Below are positions 19,064-28,171 of a stretch of 64,000 nucleotides of DNA, piece by piece. Each line of letters begins with the position of its first letter. Position 1 is the stretch's first letter. The notes under the pieces were generated by a model. The model saw nothing but the letters and a program-made list of their open reading frames with translations, made no database searches and was not told where the DNA came from. This stretch comes from Pseudodesulfovibrio sp. 5S69 (GTDB lineage Bacteria; Desulfobacterota; Desulfovibrionia; Desulfovibrionales; Desulfovibrionaceae), in the NCBI RefSeq assembly GCF_037094465.1, contig NZ_CP146609.1, positions 3,529,501 through 3,593,500 of the forward strand. The letters are read 5' to 3'. A program made the position numbers and the translations under genes.

Positions 19064-20492
19064 CGTCTTTGATCTCAATATAGTGATTCAACAACCGCCC
19101 CGTCAGGGCATAGGCATCCAGTTTGCGTATCAGGTAGTTTTGCTGCTTCGATAACAGTTTGATTTTCTTGAGCTCGACAGCCACTTTTGCGGACACTAAA
19201 TCTTTGTATGTCGCTTGACCGGCGTCAAACAAAATTTCACTCTTTCTCAGCGCCAATTCCTGTAACTCCAGATCAACCTTGGAAAGATCAAGATCACGTT
19301 GCATGGCACGCACTTCCGTCAACCCCTTGTACCAATTGTCTTCTTTTGTCAGTTCCGAAATCTGACGTCTATACCCTTCACTCTTTTGGGCAAGCTTTGC
19401 CCTATCGATATTTCGCCCAAGCTCACCCCAATACAAAAGCGGAACATTGATACCGAGGGTCAAATAAAAATCCTCTTTGCCGGAGGTCGTTGAACTAATC
19501 GGGTCCGGGGTTCTCACAGCAACGGTGAACTTGGGCACATAGTCTGCCCATGCGGCATAGACGCCGTAGTTCGACAGCTCCTTACGAACGGCATTCATTT
19601 TGGCAAAAAGCGCGCTGCTTCTCAGCTCCTGATAGGATATCTTCTGAGGAGCATACGCAGTATCAACCCGGTCTGCGAAATCACTCTTTGCCAAAACGAT
19701 CTTTTGTTCGACCGGGATGCCCATCATCCGTTTAGCACGCATCTCCGTATAGACTCTCTGTTCCACAAATGTCTGTCGGTTACTGGAAACTTTTTTCAGC
19801 TCCTGTTCAGCCTGACGGATTTCGAGCGGCACCACCGGGGCATCGGGGTACATTTTCTGGAGATACGAAAGAGTCTCCTGCCCGAGTTCCTCCAGCTCTC
19901 GTTGTTCATGCATTATCAGATCAAAAAATTCGGCGTGAATATAAATTTTAATGACATTGGCAATAAGCTCATTGGCAGTCTTGAGTTTTTCATACTTGGC
20001 AAGCTTGGTCACAAGGAGGCTGGCGTCATGGCTCAGATACGATCCAACGGGGTCCCAAGTGCCACTGAGAAAGCTTACCGACAACTTGTTTCGCGACTTG
20101 TCGTCTTTCGTTGTCAGATTCACGTTATTAGTGACATACAGCTTCAGCTTGGGGAACATCCTCCACCACTGATTTTTCGCATCAATCTTTTTAATATTGA
20201 TTTCAACTTGGGCCATATCCATGTACGGAGACTTTTCCAAGGTCAACCGGATACACTCTTCAAGCGTCAGTGGTCGGGAGCCAAAAGATTCCGAGGCAAC
20301 AGGAGCAGCTTTGCTCCCGACAGGAGATGTCAGACCAGCGGTTTCATGGACAGGGGGCGAAGTCGCGCTTGTGGCTCCGCAGCCAAACGCAACGATAATC
20401 GCGAGCAACAAACACCCCGAAGCCAGCCTGCTGCCAACTTTGGACGCGAACCGCCTTCCATTGTTATTATGTTCTTTAAGCCTGCTTTTCAT
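19053..20492 (-). CDS. TolC-family outer membrane efflux protein
   Basis: This protein of about 479 residues has a hydrophobic leader (CLLLAIIVAFGCG, an imperfect lipobox) and two long helical repeats starting with LTLEECIRLTLEKSPYMDMAQ, typical of TolC-like outer-membrane channels. Motifs such as ELSNYGVYAAWADYVPKF and LFDAGQATYKDLVSAKVAVE match the conserved helix-turn regions of the family. It is the first gene of a pair with the adaptor, and is separated by about 190 bp from the ABC transporter genes upstream. Together these four genes look like one tripartite exporter. ATG 20492 is preferred to an upstream TTG. Confidence 0.85.
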   Translation of the reverse strand: MKSRLKEHNNNGRRFASKVGSRLASGCLLLAIIVAFGCGATSATSPPVHETAGLTSPVGSKAAPVASESFGSRPLTLEECIRLTLEKSPYMDMAQVEINIKKIDAKNQWWRMFPKLKLYVTNNVNLTTKDDKSRNKLSVSFLSGTWDPVGSYLSHDASLLVTKLAKYEKLKTANELIANVIKIYIHAEFFDLIMHEQRELEELGQETLSYLQKMYPDAPVVPLEIRQAEQELKKVSSNRQTFVEQRVYTEMRAKRMMGIPVEQKIVLAKSDFADRVDTAYAPQKISYQELRSSALFAKMNAVRKELSNYGVYAAWADYVPKFTVAVRTPDPISSTTSGKEDFYLTLGINVPLLYWGELGRNIDRAKLAQKSEGYRRQISELTKEDNWYKGLTEVRAMQRDLDLSKVDLELQELALRKSEILFDAGQATYKDLVSAKVAVELKKIKLLSKQQNYLIRKLDAYALTGRLLNHYIEIKDDDL

Positions 20493-20686
20493 AAATCCCA
20501 AAGAGTCCGATCAAACGGGTCCTTCATATTCATTACCGGCAGTAAAGCCCCTGTCCCGAACAGCCACATTGCCGTATTTATTTAGCGGCAAGCCCCCATT
20601 ACGTATACTTCAAGACACCGCGCAAGACAGCGCCCTTTTGCTCCTGATCCCCGAATATATGCAAACATTGGGCTTTTGGGGACAGT

Positions 20687-21370
20687 CTATTGCTCCTTCA
20701 ATACTCCGTCTTCAAGAAGAAAGCTGCGCGTACAACGCTTTGCGACTTCCGTATCATGGGTGACCAATACCATGGCCTTCCCCTTGTTCGAAACAATTTT
20801 CTCAAAATATTTCATAATTTTGTCACCAGTCTTGCGATCAAGCTGCCCCGTCGGCTCGTCCCCTAGCAAAACCTGGGGGCGATTCACCAGGGCACGGGCG
20901 ATGGCGACACGCTGCTGCTCACCGCCGGACAGACGGTTCGTGGCGTGATGAATCCTGTGCGACAAATTCACTTCCGCCAGGGATTCTTCTATAATGTCCG
21001 CTCGCATGGACCTCGGTGTCTTTCCATAGATAAGAGGATACTCAAGATTTTCATAAACAGTTGAATTTTCAAACAAGTTGCAGGTCTGAAGCACGAAACC
21101 AAGATTGTCCCGCCTGAATCCAGCCCTCTCCTTGTTGTTCAGGCCGAGTACGTCTCGCCCGAGAATCTTGTAGCTGCCGGATGTGGCGGGTTGCAACATC
21201 CCCATGATGTACAGAAAGGTTGACTTCCCGCAGCCAGACGGTCCCATGATGGAGACCATTTCTCCCGGATAGATGTTGATATCAACCCCAGTCAGCACGG
21301 GTACCTTACCCGCCGGAGTAACATACTCCTTCCGAAGATTTTTCACATCAATGATAGGATCTGGTTTCAT
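20687..21370 (-). CDS. MacB/LolD-type ABC transporter ATP-binding protein
   Basis: This 227-residue ATPase has Walker A GPSGCGKST, the signature LSGGEQQRVAIARAL and Walker B VLLGDEPTGQLD, with the pattern of the MacB/LolD/FtsE class. Members power extrusion or periplasmic mechanotransmission rather than membrane passage. It begins 4 bp after the permease stop, so the two form one unit. MacB itself fuses ATPase and permease; here they are separate. The cargo is unknown. Confidence 0.93.
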   Translation of the reverse strand: MKPDPIIDVKNLRKEYVTPAGKVPVLTGVDINIYPGEMVSIMGPSGCGKSTFLYIMGMLQPATSGSYKILGRDVLGLNNKERAGFRRDNLGFVLQTCNLFENSTVYENLEYPLIYGKTPRSMRADIIEESLAEVNLSHRIHHATNRLSGGEQQRVAIARALVNRPQVLLGDEPTGQLDRKTGDKIMKYFEKIVSNKGKAMVLVTHDTEVAKRCTRSFLLEDGVLKEQ

Positions 21371-21374
21371 ATAA

Positions 21375-22565
21375 CTACTCGAACCGTATTGCGGTCACGG
21401 CATCCAATCTCGATGCCCTCAACGCCGGATAATAGCCAGTAACAAGTCCAAGCAATCCGGAAAAGACAATACTCATTCCGGCATAGTTCATGAACACATC
21501 TCTAGAAGGAGTGCTCCCCAGGAAATGACTGGTAAATTCAACTACCCAATAGCCTAGCACTACACCAAGGATGGCGGCGCTGAGGCTCAGGCAAAAGGCT
21601 TCACAGAGGAACTGGCTCTTGATGTCTCTCCCTTCGGCTCCCATCGCCTTTTTCAATCCTATCTCTCGGGTCCTGGCAATGACGGAACTCATCATCCCAT
21701 TCCAGATCCCAAACCCGCCGAGTGTCAGAGTTGCTCCGATTGAGACAAAAATGAACAACTGCACCCACCATACGATGAGCACCAGACGATGCAGTTGCTC
21801 CCATGAGACTTCAATAACAAGATAGTCGGCAGACTGGTGGGCTTTGACCGTGGCCAGCAGTGCATCGGCCACGGGTTTGACATCGTCCCACGTTTTGCAA
21901 CGTAGGTATATCCTGTCTGAGCGGTAGTCTTTGCCGCTCCGGTCAATGGCCGTCGTCAATGGGACAAAAGCATACGACTTGCGCTGCCCGATCTGGAGCC
22001 CTCCGACGACTCCAAGGACCTTGTACATCTCCTTGCCGATATGAATATAGTTGCCCAAGGCATTTTCCTCGCCAAACAAAGACTCCGCGAGTTCTTCACC
22101 TATCACGCAGACAAGAGCGCGTTTTCCCACAAAGGATTTGTCGAACAAAAATCCGGAGACGGGCTCCAGGCTGTTCGCGGACCAATAACCGGCATCAACA
22201 CCCTGAACAGGTACGACATACTTCTTGTCGTTAACAAACATTGGGACCCAATTAATCTTCTCCGTTGCCGCACTGACGACATCAACGCCCTGCAATGCCC
22301 GCAAGGCTTCCTGAGTCTCATCGGTAAAGAATTTGTCTCTGGTTCCGGGATGCTTTTCCTCATCAAAGCCCATCTTGATAAGAGTCGCGCCACCGAGAAG
22401 ATCAAGGTCGTGATTAAGCTTTTTTTTGACCTCATCGCCCATAGCCATGACGGCAAGCAGACCTGCTGTTCCCAAGGCAATGGCCAACACCACGCCAAGG
22501 CTGCGCCGCCGCTGTCGAAACACCTGACGGACGCTAATATGTATCAGGTCTCGAACTGTGATCAT
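21375..22565 (-). CDS. MacB/FtsX-like ABC transporter permease
   Basis: This 396-residue protein has one N-terminal helix (SLGVVLAIALGTAGLLAVMAMG), a periplasmic MacB-type core domain of about 230 residues, and three C-terminal helices with the FtsX-like motif ARTREIGLKKAMGAEGRDIKSQFL. This is the architecture of type VII ABC exporters, which drive substrate from the periplasm through a TolC partner. The gene follows the alpha-oxoamine synthase by 64 bp and precedes the ATPase. Its partners would be the adaptor and TolC-like protein at 18.1-20.5 kb. Confidence 0.92.
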   Translation of the reverse strand: MITVRDLIHISVRQVFRQRRRSLGVVLAIALGTAGLLAVMAMGDEVKKKLNHDLDLLGGATLIKMGFDEEKHPGTRDKFFTDETQEALRALQGVDVVSAATEKINWVPMFVNDKKYVVPVQGVDAGYWSANSLEPVSGFLFDKSFVGKRALVCVIGEELAESLFGEENALGNYIHIGKEMYKVLGVVGGLQIGQRKSYAFVPLTTAIDRSGKDYRSDRIYLRCKTWDDVKPVADALLATVKAHQSADYLVIEVSWEQLHRLVLIVWWVQLFIFVSIGATLTLGGFGIWNGMMSSVIARTREIGLKKAMGAEGRDIKSQFLCEAFCLSLSAAILGVVLGYWVVEFTSHFLGSTPSRDVFMNYAGMSIVFSGLLGLVTGYYPALRASRLDAVTAIRFE

Positions 22566-22629
22566 CTTATGAAGCTATCCCAATCCAGGGAAATATTAAG
22601 GCATCCTCGCAACAAGCCGATCGCAACTC

Positions 22630-23844
22630 TTAATTGGCGATACTAACGCTAAGAGAGGAAGCGACCTTTTTAAAACAATCCAAGACCTGTTCAATGTGCT
22701 TGTCTTCGTGCGTACTCATAAACGCTACTCGAATGATCGACTGCCCTTTCGGAACGGCAGGATAGACTGCGGGCAGGGCAAAAACGCCTAGACTCAACAG
22801 CTCCAAAGAAAACTTGAACGCTTTCGCGTCATCTCCGATCAGAACGCCGATAACAGGGCCATCCCCTTCAACCATTTTCAAGCCGATATCCCTGAAACCC
22901 TGACGCGCCTTCCTGGTATTTTCCCACAACTTCCAGACCCGTTCGGGCTCTTCCCGGATGATCTTGCAGGATTCAAGCGCGGCTGCGGCACTGGCCGCAG
23001 GCAATGCCGCGGAAAACATCAATGTCCGGCTTTTGTGCTTCAAGTATTCCAAGAACCCGAGATCATCACTAGCAATGAACCCTCCAATGGAGGCAAGGGC
23101 CTTGCTGAATGTCCCCATGATAACATCGACATCCTGAGTGACGCTGAAATGATGAGCAGTCCCCCTGCCGTCCCCCATCACGCCTAACCCGTGGGCATCG
23201 TCAAGGTAGACAATCAAACTTGGATCTTCCCGTTTAAGAGCGATCAGACCGGGCAGATCCGCAATGGAACCGGACATGCTGAACACGCCTTCCGTAACGG
23301 CAACCCGCACGGCTTCAGGGTGCCTCTCCATGGACCTTTTCAGAATTTTACGCGCATCATCCATGTCGTTATGCGCGAAAGTACGCATTTTAGCCCTTGA
23401 ATTAAAAGCGCCTTCAAAAATGCTTGCATGACTGTCACGGTCACACAACAAAAGATCACAAGGGTCGGCGAGGCAGGTGAAAGTTCCAGCATTCGCCAAA
23501 AAACCCGTAGTATGGACGACGGCCCCTTTTTTCCCTAGCAGGGCGGCCACGGTCTCTTCAAGTTCGGTGATTATGGACAGGTTCCCGCACAGAAAACGGG
23601 AACCCCCGGGACCACTGCCCCATCGCTCGATTGCCTTTTGAGAAGCTTCGCCGACCCGAGGGTGCTGTGTTAACCCCAGATAATCGTTGGATCCGACCAT
23701 GATGACTCTTTTGCCACCGGTCATCACCTCATACCCAATACTCGAATCAATTTCCTGAAAAAAAACATAAATCCCGTCACGCCTACATTTTTCAACCAGA
23801 CTATTGAACCCACGATTATGAAAATACGATTGCACTTGTTTCAC
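22630..23844 (-). CDS. Alpha-oxoamine synthase (KBL/BioF/SPT family)
   Basis: This 404-residue PLP enzyme belongs to the family of 8-amino-7-oxononanoate synthase, 2-amino-3-ketobutyrate CoA ligase and serine palmitoyltransferase. It shows SNDYLGLTQHP, GSGPGGSRFLCGN, the cofactor aspartate and histidine in VYLDDAHGLGVMG, and the Schiff-base lysine in MGTFSKALASIGGF. These enzymes condense an amino acid with an acyl-CoA. No biotin genes are nearby, so an acylated amino-ketone product linked to the adjoining exporter is possible, though speculative. The start is a GTG at 23842-23844 with only AAGG nearby. Confidence 0.85.
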   Translation of the reverse strand: MKQVQSYFHNRGFNSLVEKCRRDGIYVFFQEIDSSIGYEVMTGGKRVIMVGSNDYLGLTQHPRVGEASQKAIERWGSGPGGSRFLCGNLSIITELEETVAALLGKKGAVVHTTGFLANAGTFTCLADPCDLLLCDRDSHASIFEGAFNSRAKMRTFAHNDMDDARKILKRSMERHPEAVRVAVTEGVFSMSGSIADLPGLIALKREDPSLIVYLDDAHGLGVMGDGRGTAHHFSVTQDVDVIMGTFSKALASIGGFIASDDLGFLEYLKHKSRTLMFSAALPAASAAAALESCKIIREEPERVWKLWENTRKARQGFRDIGLKMVEGDGPVIGVLIGDDAKAFKFSLELLSLGVFALPAVYPAVPKGQSIIRVAFMSTHEDKHIEQVLDCFKKVASSLSVSIAN

Positions 23845-23890
23845 CTTGTATATAAAATATTGAGTTCTTTAACACCTAGGATCAAAATAA

Positions 23891-25047
23891 TCAACTGAAC
23901 CGAACCCACCTCTTCCCCAACATGTCCAAATCATCCGGGTTGGCTTCCATGCTTTTGGCCACCCCCAAAGTTCTGATTCGCAAAGCATCAAGCGCCTTGT
24001 CCGCCAATTCCAAAATCCGATCATAACGGTTGCTCTCAAACACCGGGTCTTCTTCAACAGAACTAATGACTTCCTTATAGATATTGGCCAGAACATGGCC
24101 TATCAGACTCTCATCCTTTGGAAATTTTGTTGGGTCTATCGGGGTTAATTTGTAAAAATAACAATCCGAAAAGCTGACGAGGGGTGTCTTGGAGCCAATT
24201 TTATCTCGAATAAAAGCCGCATACTTAGAAAGAATCTCTAAACGTTCCTTCCTTTCCTTTCAGCATGGCTTCCCACCTGTCCATGCTTACGCCAGTACCC
24301 GATGATTTCTATCAAGTCCACAGGACGTTCCGCAAACTTCGCGGCATCCGCCTGCTTCAATGATGCCATGAAAACGGGTACGCCGATGCCCTCTTGAGCT
24401 TCGGCAAACTGCCGCATTTGTACCCTGGAGAGTTCATCGAGTTTGACCACAAGAATGGCGTCCGCAGGCTTCCCCTCATCCCCACTCGTTTTTTGATTCG
24501 AAGCTTCATCCCCACCAGTCTGGTGGACAGGCATCGGCAACACCGAAGCAACCTGTTCCCGATCAAAATTAGCCTGCCAATCGCTGCCTCGGCAGGAGAT
24601 GAAGATATGAGCCCGGGCCAAGTGCGGGTGAATGGACCGCCCCAGTCTACGCAGGGCTTTCTTGAAATTCCGGAGATCTCCCAACCTGGACTCGTCTACC
24701 GAATCGAGGAAAAACCACCCCTCCTCACCCGACTCCAGCCATGACGCGAACAAGGCTTCATCCTCTGGAGACAATATTTCCCCAGGACTGGACTCGGCCA
24801 AATCGGCCAGTTCCATAAAAAAGGCAGCCCTACCTTCCTTCTTTAATCGGCGGGCCGTCGTCCGCATCTCGTACGTCTTGCCGGCACCGGCCTCGGCCAA
24901 AATAACGACCCGCTCGTTCTTAAGCATTTCCTCCCAAGGCTTGCCATCGGCGGGGAATCCACTCCAATCCCTGGCAAAATCATGATCATATTCATCCGTT
25001 TCCGAGAAGGTGCTGAACGTCCTGTGAAGATTAACGGCTTTAGTCAT
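23891..25047 (-). pseudogene. NACHT/STAND-like NTPase, frameshifted and probably truncated
   Basis: The first part (25047-24238) encodes about 269 residues with Walker A LAEAGAGKT, a Walker B-like WFFLDSVDES and a sensor-like HIFISCRGSDW, as in large NACHT-type STAND NTPases often found in defence loci. It stops at 24238 after GSHAERKGRNV. A second frame, with no start codon of its own, begins at about 24251 and encodes ERLEILSKYAAFIRDK through MLGKRWVRFS, ending at 23891. Adding one base in the purine run near 24245-24252 would join them into about 385 residues. Family members are usually far longer, so an internal deletion seems likely too. ATG 25047 has AGGA upstream. Confidence 0.65.
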
Positions 25048-25292
25048 TGAATTTTCCTGGTTGTTTCTGGCGGATCCTACTTCACTTTCCCGCAAGCTGC
25101 CAGCCCACGCCTTCCCCTCCTCGCCCAATGTACTTCCGTTCTCTTCCCTTTAACCCACCGAATCGACAGGAAAGAGTTTATCTCTTTTTAATCGTTGATT
25201 TTTCCTGTTGACGCCCCGGCGTTTCGCGCTATGCTGGATGGTTCCGCTGACCAATTCTGGTCCGGGCAACCGTAGGCACAGTGAGGACGATA

Positions 25293-25688
25293 ATGACGGA
25301 ACTGACACCTCTCCGCCGGACCGATGCCCGGCTCGAACCCCATAAGCTGCAAGGGTTCGTCACGTCATGCGTCACACAGGGCGACTGCCTGGCCGACGTC
25401 TTCCTTGGGACCCGCATCTATCTTGAGCGGGACGGACGGATCACGCTCGAATTCCTGCCGGACGGAGGGACGTTGCACTTCACTACATTCGGCCATGACG
25501 AATGGTCCCCCGCTGAAACCGCTTCCGCTGACGCCCTTCGTCTATTCAAACGCTTCCGCCGGATACCGGACAGAGCCGAAGTGTACGACATCTTCACAGG
25601 CAAACGGCTCCGGGAGGATGAGTTGAGGGCAAGGCAAAATGGAGTAACGCGATCCGCTCAGCGTTGGGACGAGCGGCTCGCTTTTTGA
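25293..25688 (+). CDS. Hypothetical protein of the integrative element
   Basis: I do not recognise this protein of about 131 residues. It begins TELTPLRRTDARLEPHKLQG, has FLPDGGTLHFTTFGHDEWSP in the middle and an arginine-rich C-terminus. There is no membrane segment. ATG 25293 has AGGA seven bases upstream, better than the GTG at 25281. It is divergent from the damaged NTPase gene and followed 27 bp later by another unrecognised gene, with which it probably forms an operon ended by the terminator at 26617-26640. Confidence 0.7.
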   Translation: MTELTPLRRTDARLEPHKLQGFVTSCVTQGDCLADVFLGTRIYLERDGRITLEFLPDGGTLHFTTFGHDEWSPAETASADALRLFKRFRRIPDRAEVYDIFTGKRLREDELRARQNGVTRSAQRWDERLAF

Positions 25689-25715
25689 TGCAGAACGAGA
25701 AAACATGGGAGGAAA

Positions 25716-26585
25716 ATGATGAAAACGAAACGCCCCGGCTACCGCGAGAACGGTGAGATTGACACGCGAGATGCCTATCAGGTCGAAATATTCTGTTCAT
25801 GGCCCCAACTGTTCCAAGCGCCGGAGGGAATCGCCCGGCAGGTCAACCGGGACGGCGGCTACCTTCGCATATCCGAACCGGGGATGTCGGCCAATGACTG
25901 GGCGCACAGGGTCAATGAATACAAGCGGCACGGCCTGATCCCCGGCCCGATCCGGCATCGGGACCTGCGCTGGGACGGCCTGGACATCACGCGATTGATC
26001 GACAAGCTCGGCAGGATTCAAGTGCTTGGCACGCCGGACCTGCTCTTCCTGCCGGGCTACGACCCGCAGCAACCGGGGCTGCTGACCTGCGACATCGCGG
26101 GATTCTGCCTCGCCGACAAAAGCCTGTACGGGCGGATGCTGGGAACGGCTTTGACCATCGGGGTCGTGCATATCGACAATGTCAGAACGCTCGAAAAGGC
26201 CTCGCTCCTGCACTGTCGGCGTGCCCCCTTGACTCCCGCCGTCGTTGCGCGCCAGGGCGTGCAGATTATCGGTCAGGAGAATCTGCCCGAAAAGACGATC
26301 CTGTCGAAAGGCGTTCCTGACGGCGGGTGCTGCAGGATATCGACTCACTGCCTGTTTTGCGGAACACCGGTCAAAGTCCGAGGGCTCTTGCGGAGAGGAA
26401 AACCCCACTTCGAGATCGACACGCAGCCGATCTGCGACCACCTCCGGCTCCGCATGGCACCGGCCCCCGACGGGAAGCGCCACGAGCTGTATGTCATCCA
26501 CGAACAGCAACCGCTCAAGTCCAGGGCGACGTGTGGGACCGAGGCTGCCGAGCGGCGTGAGGCCGACAGGAACGGCAATGGTTAG
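25716..26585 (+). CDS. Hypothetical protein with Cys cluster
   Basis: I do not recognise this 289-residue protein. It has an N-terminal part with SANDWAHRVNEYKRHGLIPG, a middle part LLFLPGYDPQQPGLLTCDIAGF, and near residue 205 a cysteine-rich stretch GGCCRISTHCLFCGTPVKVRG that could be a zinc ribbon. The C-terminus adds HFEIDTQPICDHLRLRM. No membrane helix is seen. The ribosome site is GGAGG ahead of a double ATG, so 25716 or 25719 may be used. It is the second gene of a probable two-gene unit; a nucleic-acid-related role is possible from the zinc-ribbon-like region but not shown. Confidence 0.7.
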   Translation: MMKTKRPGYRENGEIDTRDAYQVEIFCSWPQLFQAPEGIARQVNRDGGYLRISEPGMSANDWAHRVNEYKRHGLIPGPIRHRDLRWDGLDITRLIDKLGRIQVLGTPDLLFLPGYDPQQPGLLTCDIAGFCLADKSLYGRMLGTALTIGVVHIDNVRTLEKASLLHCRRAPLTPAVVARQGVQIIGQENLPEKTILSKGVPDGGCCRISTHCLFCGTPVKVRGLLRRGKPHFEIDTQPICDHLRLRMAPAPDGKRHELYVIHEQQPLKSRATCGTEAAERREADRNGNG

Positions 26586-26616
26586 CCTCTGGCGAACCAT
26601 CAGCCACTCCATCCCG

Positions 26617-26640
26617 AAACGGCCCCATTGCGGGCCGTTT
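26617..26640 (+). terminator. Strong rho-independent terminator
   Basis: AAACGGCCC (26617-26625) pairs perfectly with GGGCCGTTT (26632-26640) around a 6-nt loop, and the T-run continues to 26645. It lies 32 bp after the stop of the gene at 25716-26585 and closes that two-gene unit. Confidence 0.92.
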
Positions 26641-26839
26641 TTTTTATTTTCATTTTCATTTCAGGAGCAAACTTTTTTTACTCCTCGCTGCCGTACCATG
26701 CCGCAGACGGCGATAACCTCCTGTCTAGCAAAGATTTCCCCGGCCCACAAAAAAGCAACCGACCCCCTCCCCAAGAGTTGCGAAGCCCCCCTGCGGCACG
26801 CGACAACCTAGGCGTGGAACTTCCAAAAAGGAGATAATC

Positions 26840-27343
26840 ATGTTTTTGAATGTGCAATTAGCACCCTGGCAATTGGTGACTTTCCGCCCGCGTGTTGGAA
26901 TTGAACCCGGCGACGATCTTGCCGACGACATCCGTACGGTCAAAGTGTGGTTGGGAATTCCCCGAGGGCGCACCCAAGTTAATAAGCACGGGCAGACTAT
27001 TTCAACCCAATATATCCCGCTGCACCGCACCAAGCACTGTGGATATAGCCCCAACAAAACCCGGTTTGACGTCGCTCGGGTCAGGTTGCCACCCAACACG
27101 ATCGTCATCGCGGGTATCTCTTTGTGGTGCAAATCCTCAAATGAACCGATTGTTCACCCAGTCGTAGGAATCGTGCCGCCCAAGCTGGATGTCACCCCCT
27201 ACTTCTGCAGCAGTCGCCAAGACCCCAGGCTGGAAATCACGCTGAGCGGTGTTTGTCCGATTTGTCCGGAAGATGTGGCAGCCATTTGCACGCAGCGTTG
27301 GCAGGAAGAAAACCCCGGTGCGAACAATGGTGACGACGTATAG
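26840..27343 (+). CDS. Hypothetical protein
   Basis: This 167-residue protein is not one I recognise. It starts FLNVQLAPWQLVTFRPRVG, with AAGGAGAT well placed before the ATG, and has a beta-rich look. Its last third has ITLSGVCPICPEDVAAICTQRW, with three cysteines that could bind metal or form disulfides. No signal peptide or membrane helix is present. It stands alone between two terminators (26617-26640 upstream, 27387-27407 downstream on the other strand). Confidence 0.7.
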   Translation: MFLNVQLAPWQLVTFRPRVGIEPGDDLADDIRTVKVWLGIPRGRTQVNKHGQTISTQYIPLHRTKHCGYSPNKTRFDVARVRLPPNTIVIAGISLWCKSSNEPIVHPVVGIVPPKLDVTPYFCSSRQDPRLEITLSGVCPICPEDVAAICTQRWQEENPGANNGDDV

Positions 27344-27386
27344 ATAAAATCAAGGCATTTTGAATGGGAGATGGTCCTAAAAAAAA

Positions 27387-27407
27387 ACAGCGGCGCAAAG
27401 CCGCTGT
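27387..27407 (-). terminator. Strong rho-independent terminator
   Basis: ACAGCGGC (27387-27394) pairs with GCCGCTGT (27400-27407) around a 5-nt loop. Read on the minus strand it is followed by a run of eight or more T residues. It ends the transcript of the gene at 27428-27772, 20 bp away. Confidence 0.92.
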
Positions 27408-27427
27408 CCCTCTTGTCCGGTCAAGTC

Positions 27428-27772
27428 TCACTTGATGGGAATATCCGCCCACCCGCGGATGTGAAAACTCACCCCTTTTTTCCCCGGCCAGTAACTCTCC
27501 ATTCCCCCGGTATCCACTTGGTCGATCAAAAGCTTGCAGAACTCGGCCACGGTCATGTCGATGGCTTTGATGCACTCGGCGGCGACTTCCATCTCCCTGC
27601 CGTCGTCGGCCATCGAACAATACCGTTCGTGACTCTCGACCCTGAGGCCGTTCTCGATGAGTCTCACCGGACCGCCAGGGGCGGCGCACGCGAAGAAGGC
27701 CAGCGCCATATCATGCCGTGTGGGGTTATCGATCAATTTCCCGATCATCTCGTACTTTTCAGAATCCGTCAT
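27428..27772 (-). CDS. Hypothetical small protein
   Basis: I do not recognise this protein of about 114 residues. It starts TDSEKYEMIGKLIDNPTRHDMALAFF and is acidic, with a helical N-terminal half and an amphipathic segment IDMTVAEFCKLLIDQVD. I chose ATG 27772; an in-frame TTG at 27799 would add nine residues and neither has a well-spaced ribosome site. It is closed by its own strong terminator. Its role in the element is unknown. Confidence 0.65.
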   Translation of the reverse strand: MTDSEKYEMIGKLIDNPTRHDMALAFFACAAPGGPVRLIENGLRVESHERYCSMADDGREMEVAAECIKAIDMTVAEFCKLLIDQVDTGGMESYWPGKKGVSFHIRGWADIPIK

Positions 27773-27910
27773 ATCCTTCCCAATTTCCTGCGTCTGCAAG
27801 CTTTTTTCATTTTTATTTTGTTTCCTTTTATTTCCTTATACTTCTTCTTCGCCCGCCAGGGCGGATCCTTTGCCGCCCCAAATGGGGGCGACTGATCCTT
27901 TTTAGGCGAA

Positions 27911-28171
27911 CTAATCATCCCACATCGAGCTGGAGGAGGAATCATCCCAGCTGAAGCTGCTGTCTTCCATTGCCGAGTCATCGTGGTAAATGTTGCCGAT
28001 TAAATATGACTTGGCGGGATCCGTGCTCTCGCGGAAAATGCTGGCGATGCCGTCATCGTCCCAGCGAGAGCTATCCTCCTGCCGCCCGCTATCCCCATCG
28101 CCGAAGATCGCGACCAGGGCAATGAGGCCCACGATGAATGCAGCCGGCAAACTCATCAAAACCGTTTCCAT
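27911..28171 (-). CDS. Small acidic single-pass membrane protein
   Basis: This protein of about 86 residues has one N-terminal hydrophobic helix (TVLMSLPAAFIVGLIALVAI) followed by a strongly acidic, Asp/Ser-rich tail ending SSFSWDDSSSSSMWDD. ATG 28171 follows GGGAG at good spacing, better than upstream starts. I do not recognise the family. The tail repeats short W-D-D blocks (RWDDDG, SWDD, MWDD), which may be a simple repeat or a docking motif. It is in the integrative element between unrecognised genes. Confidence 0.65.
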   Translation of the reverse strand: METVLMSLPAAFIVGLIALVAIFGDGDSGRQEDSSRWDDDGIASIFRESTDPAKSYLIGNIYHDDSAMEDSSFSWDDSSSSSMWDD

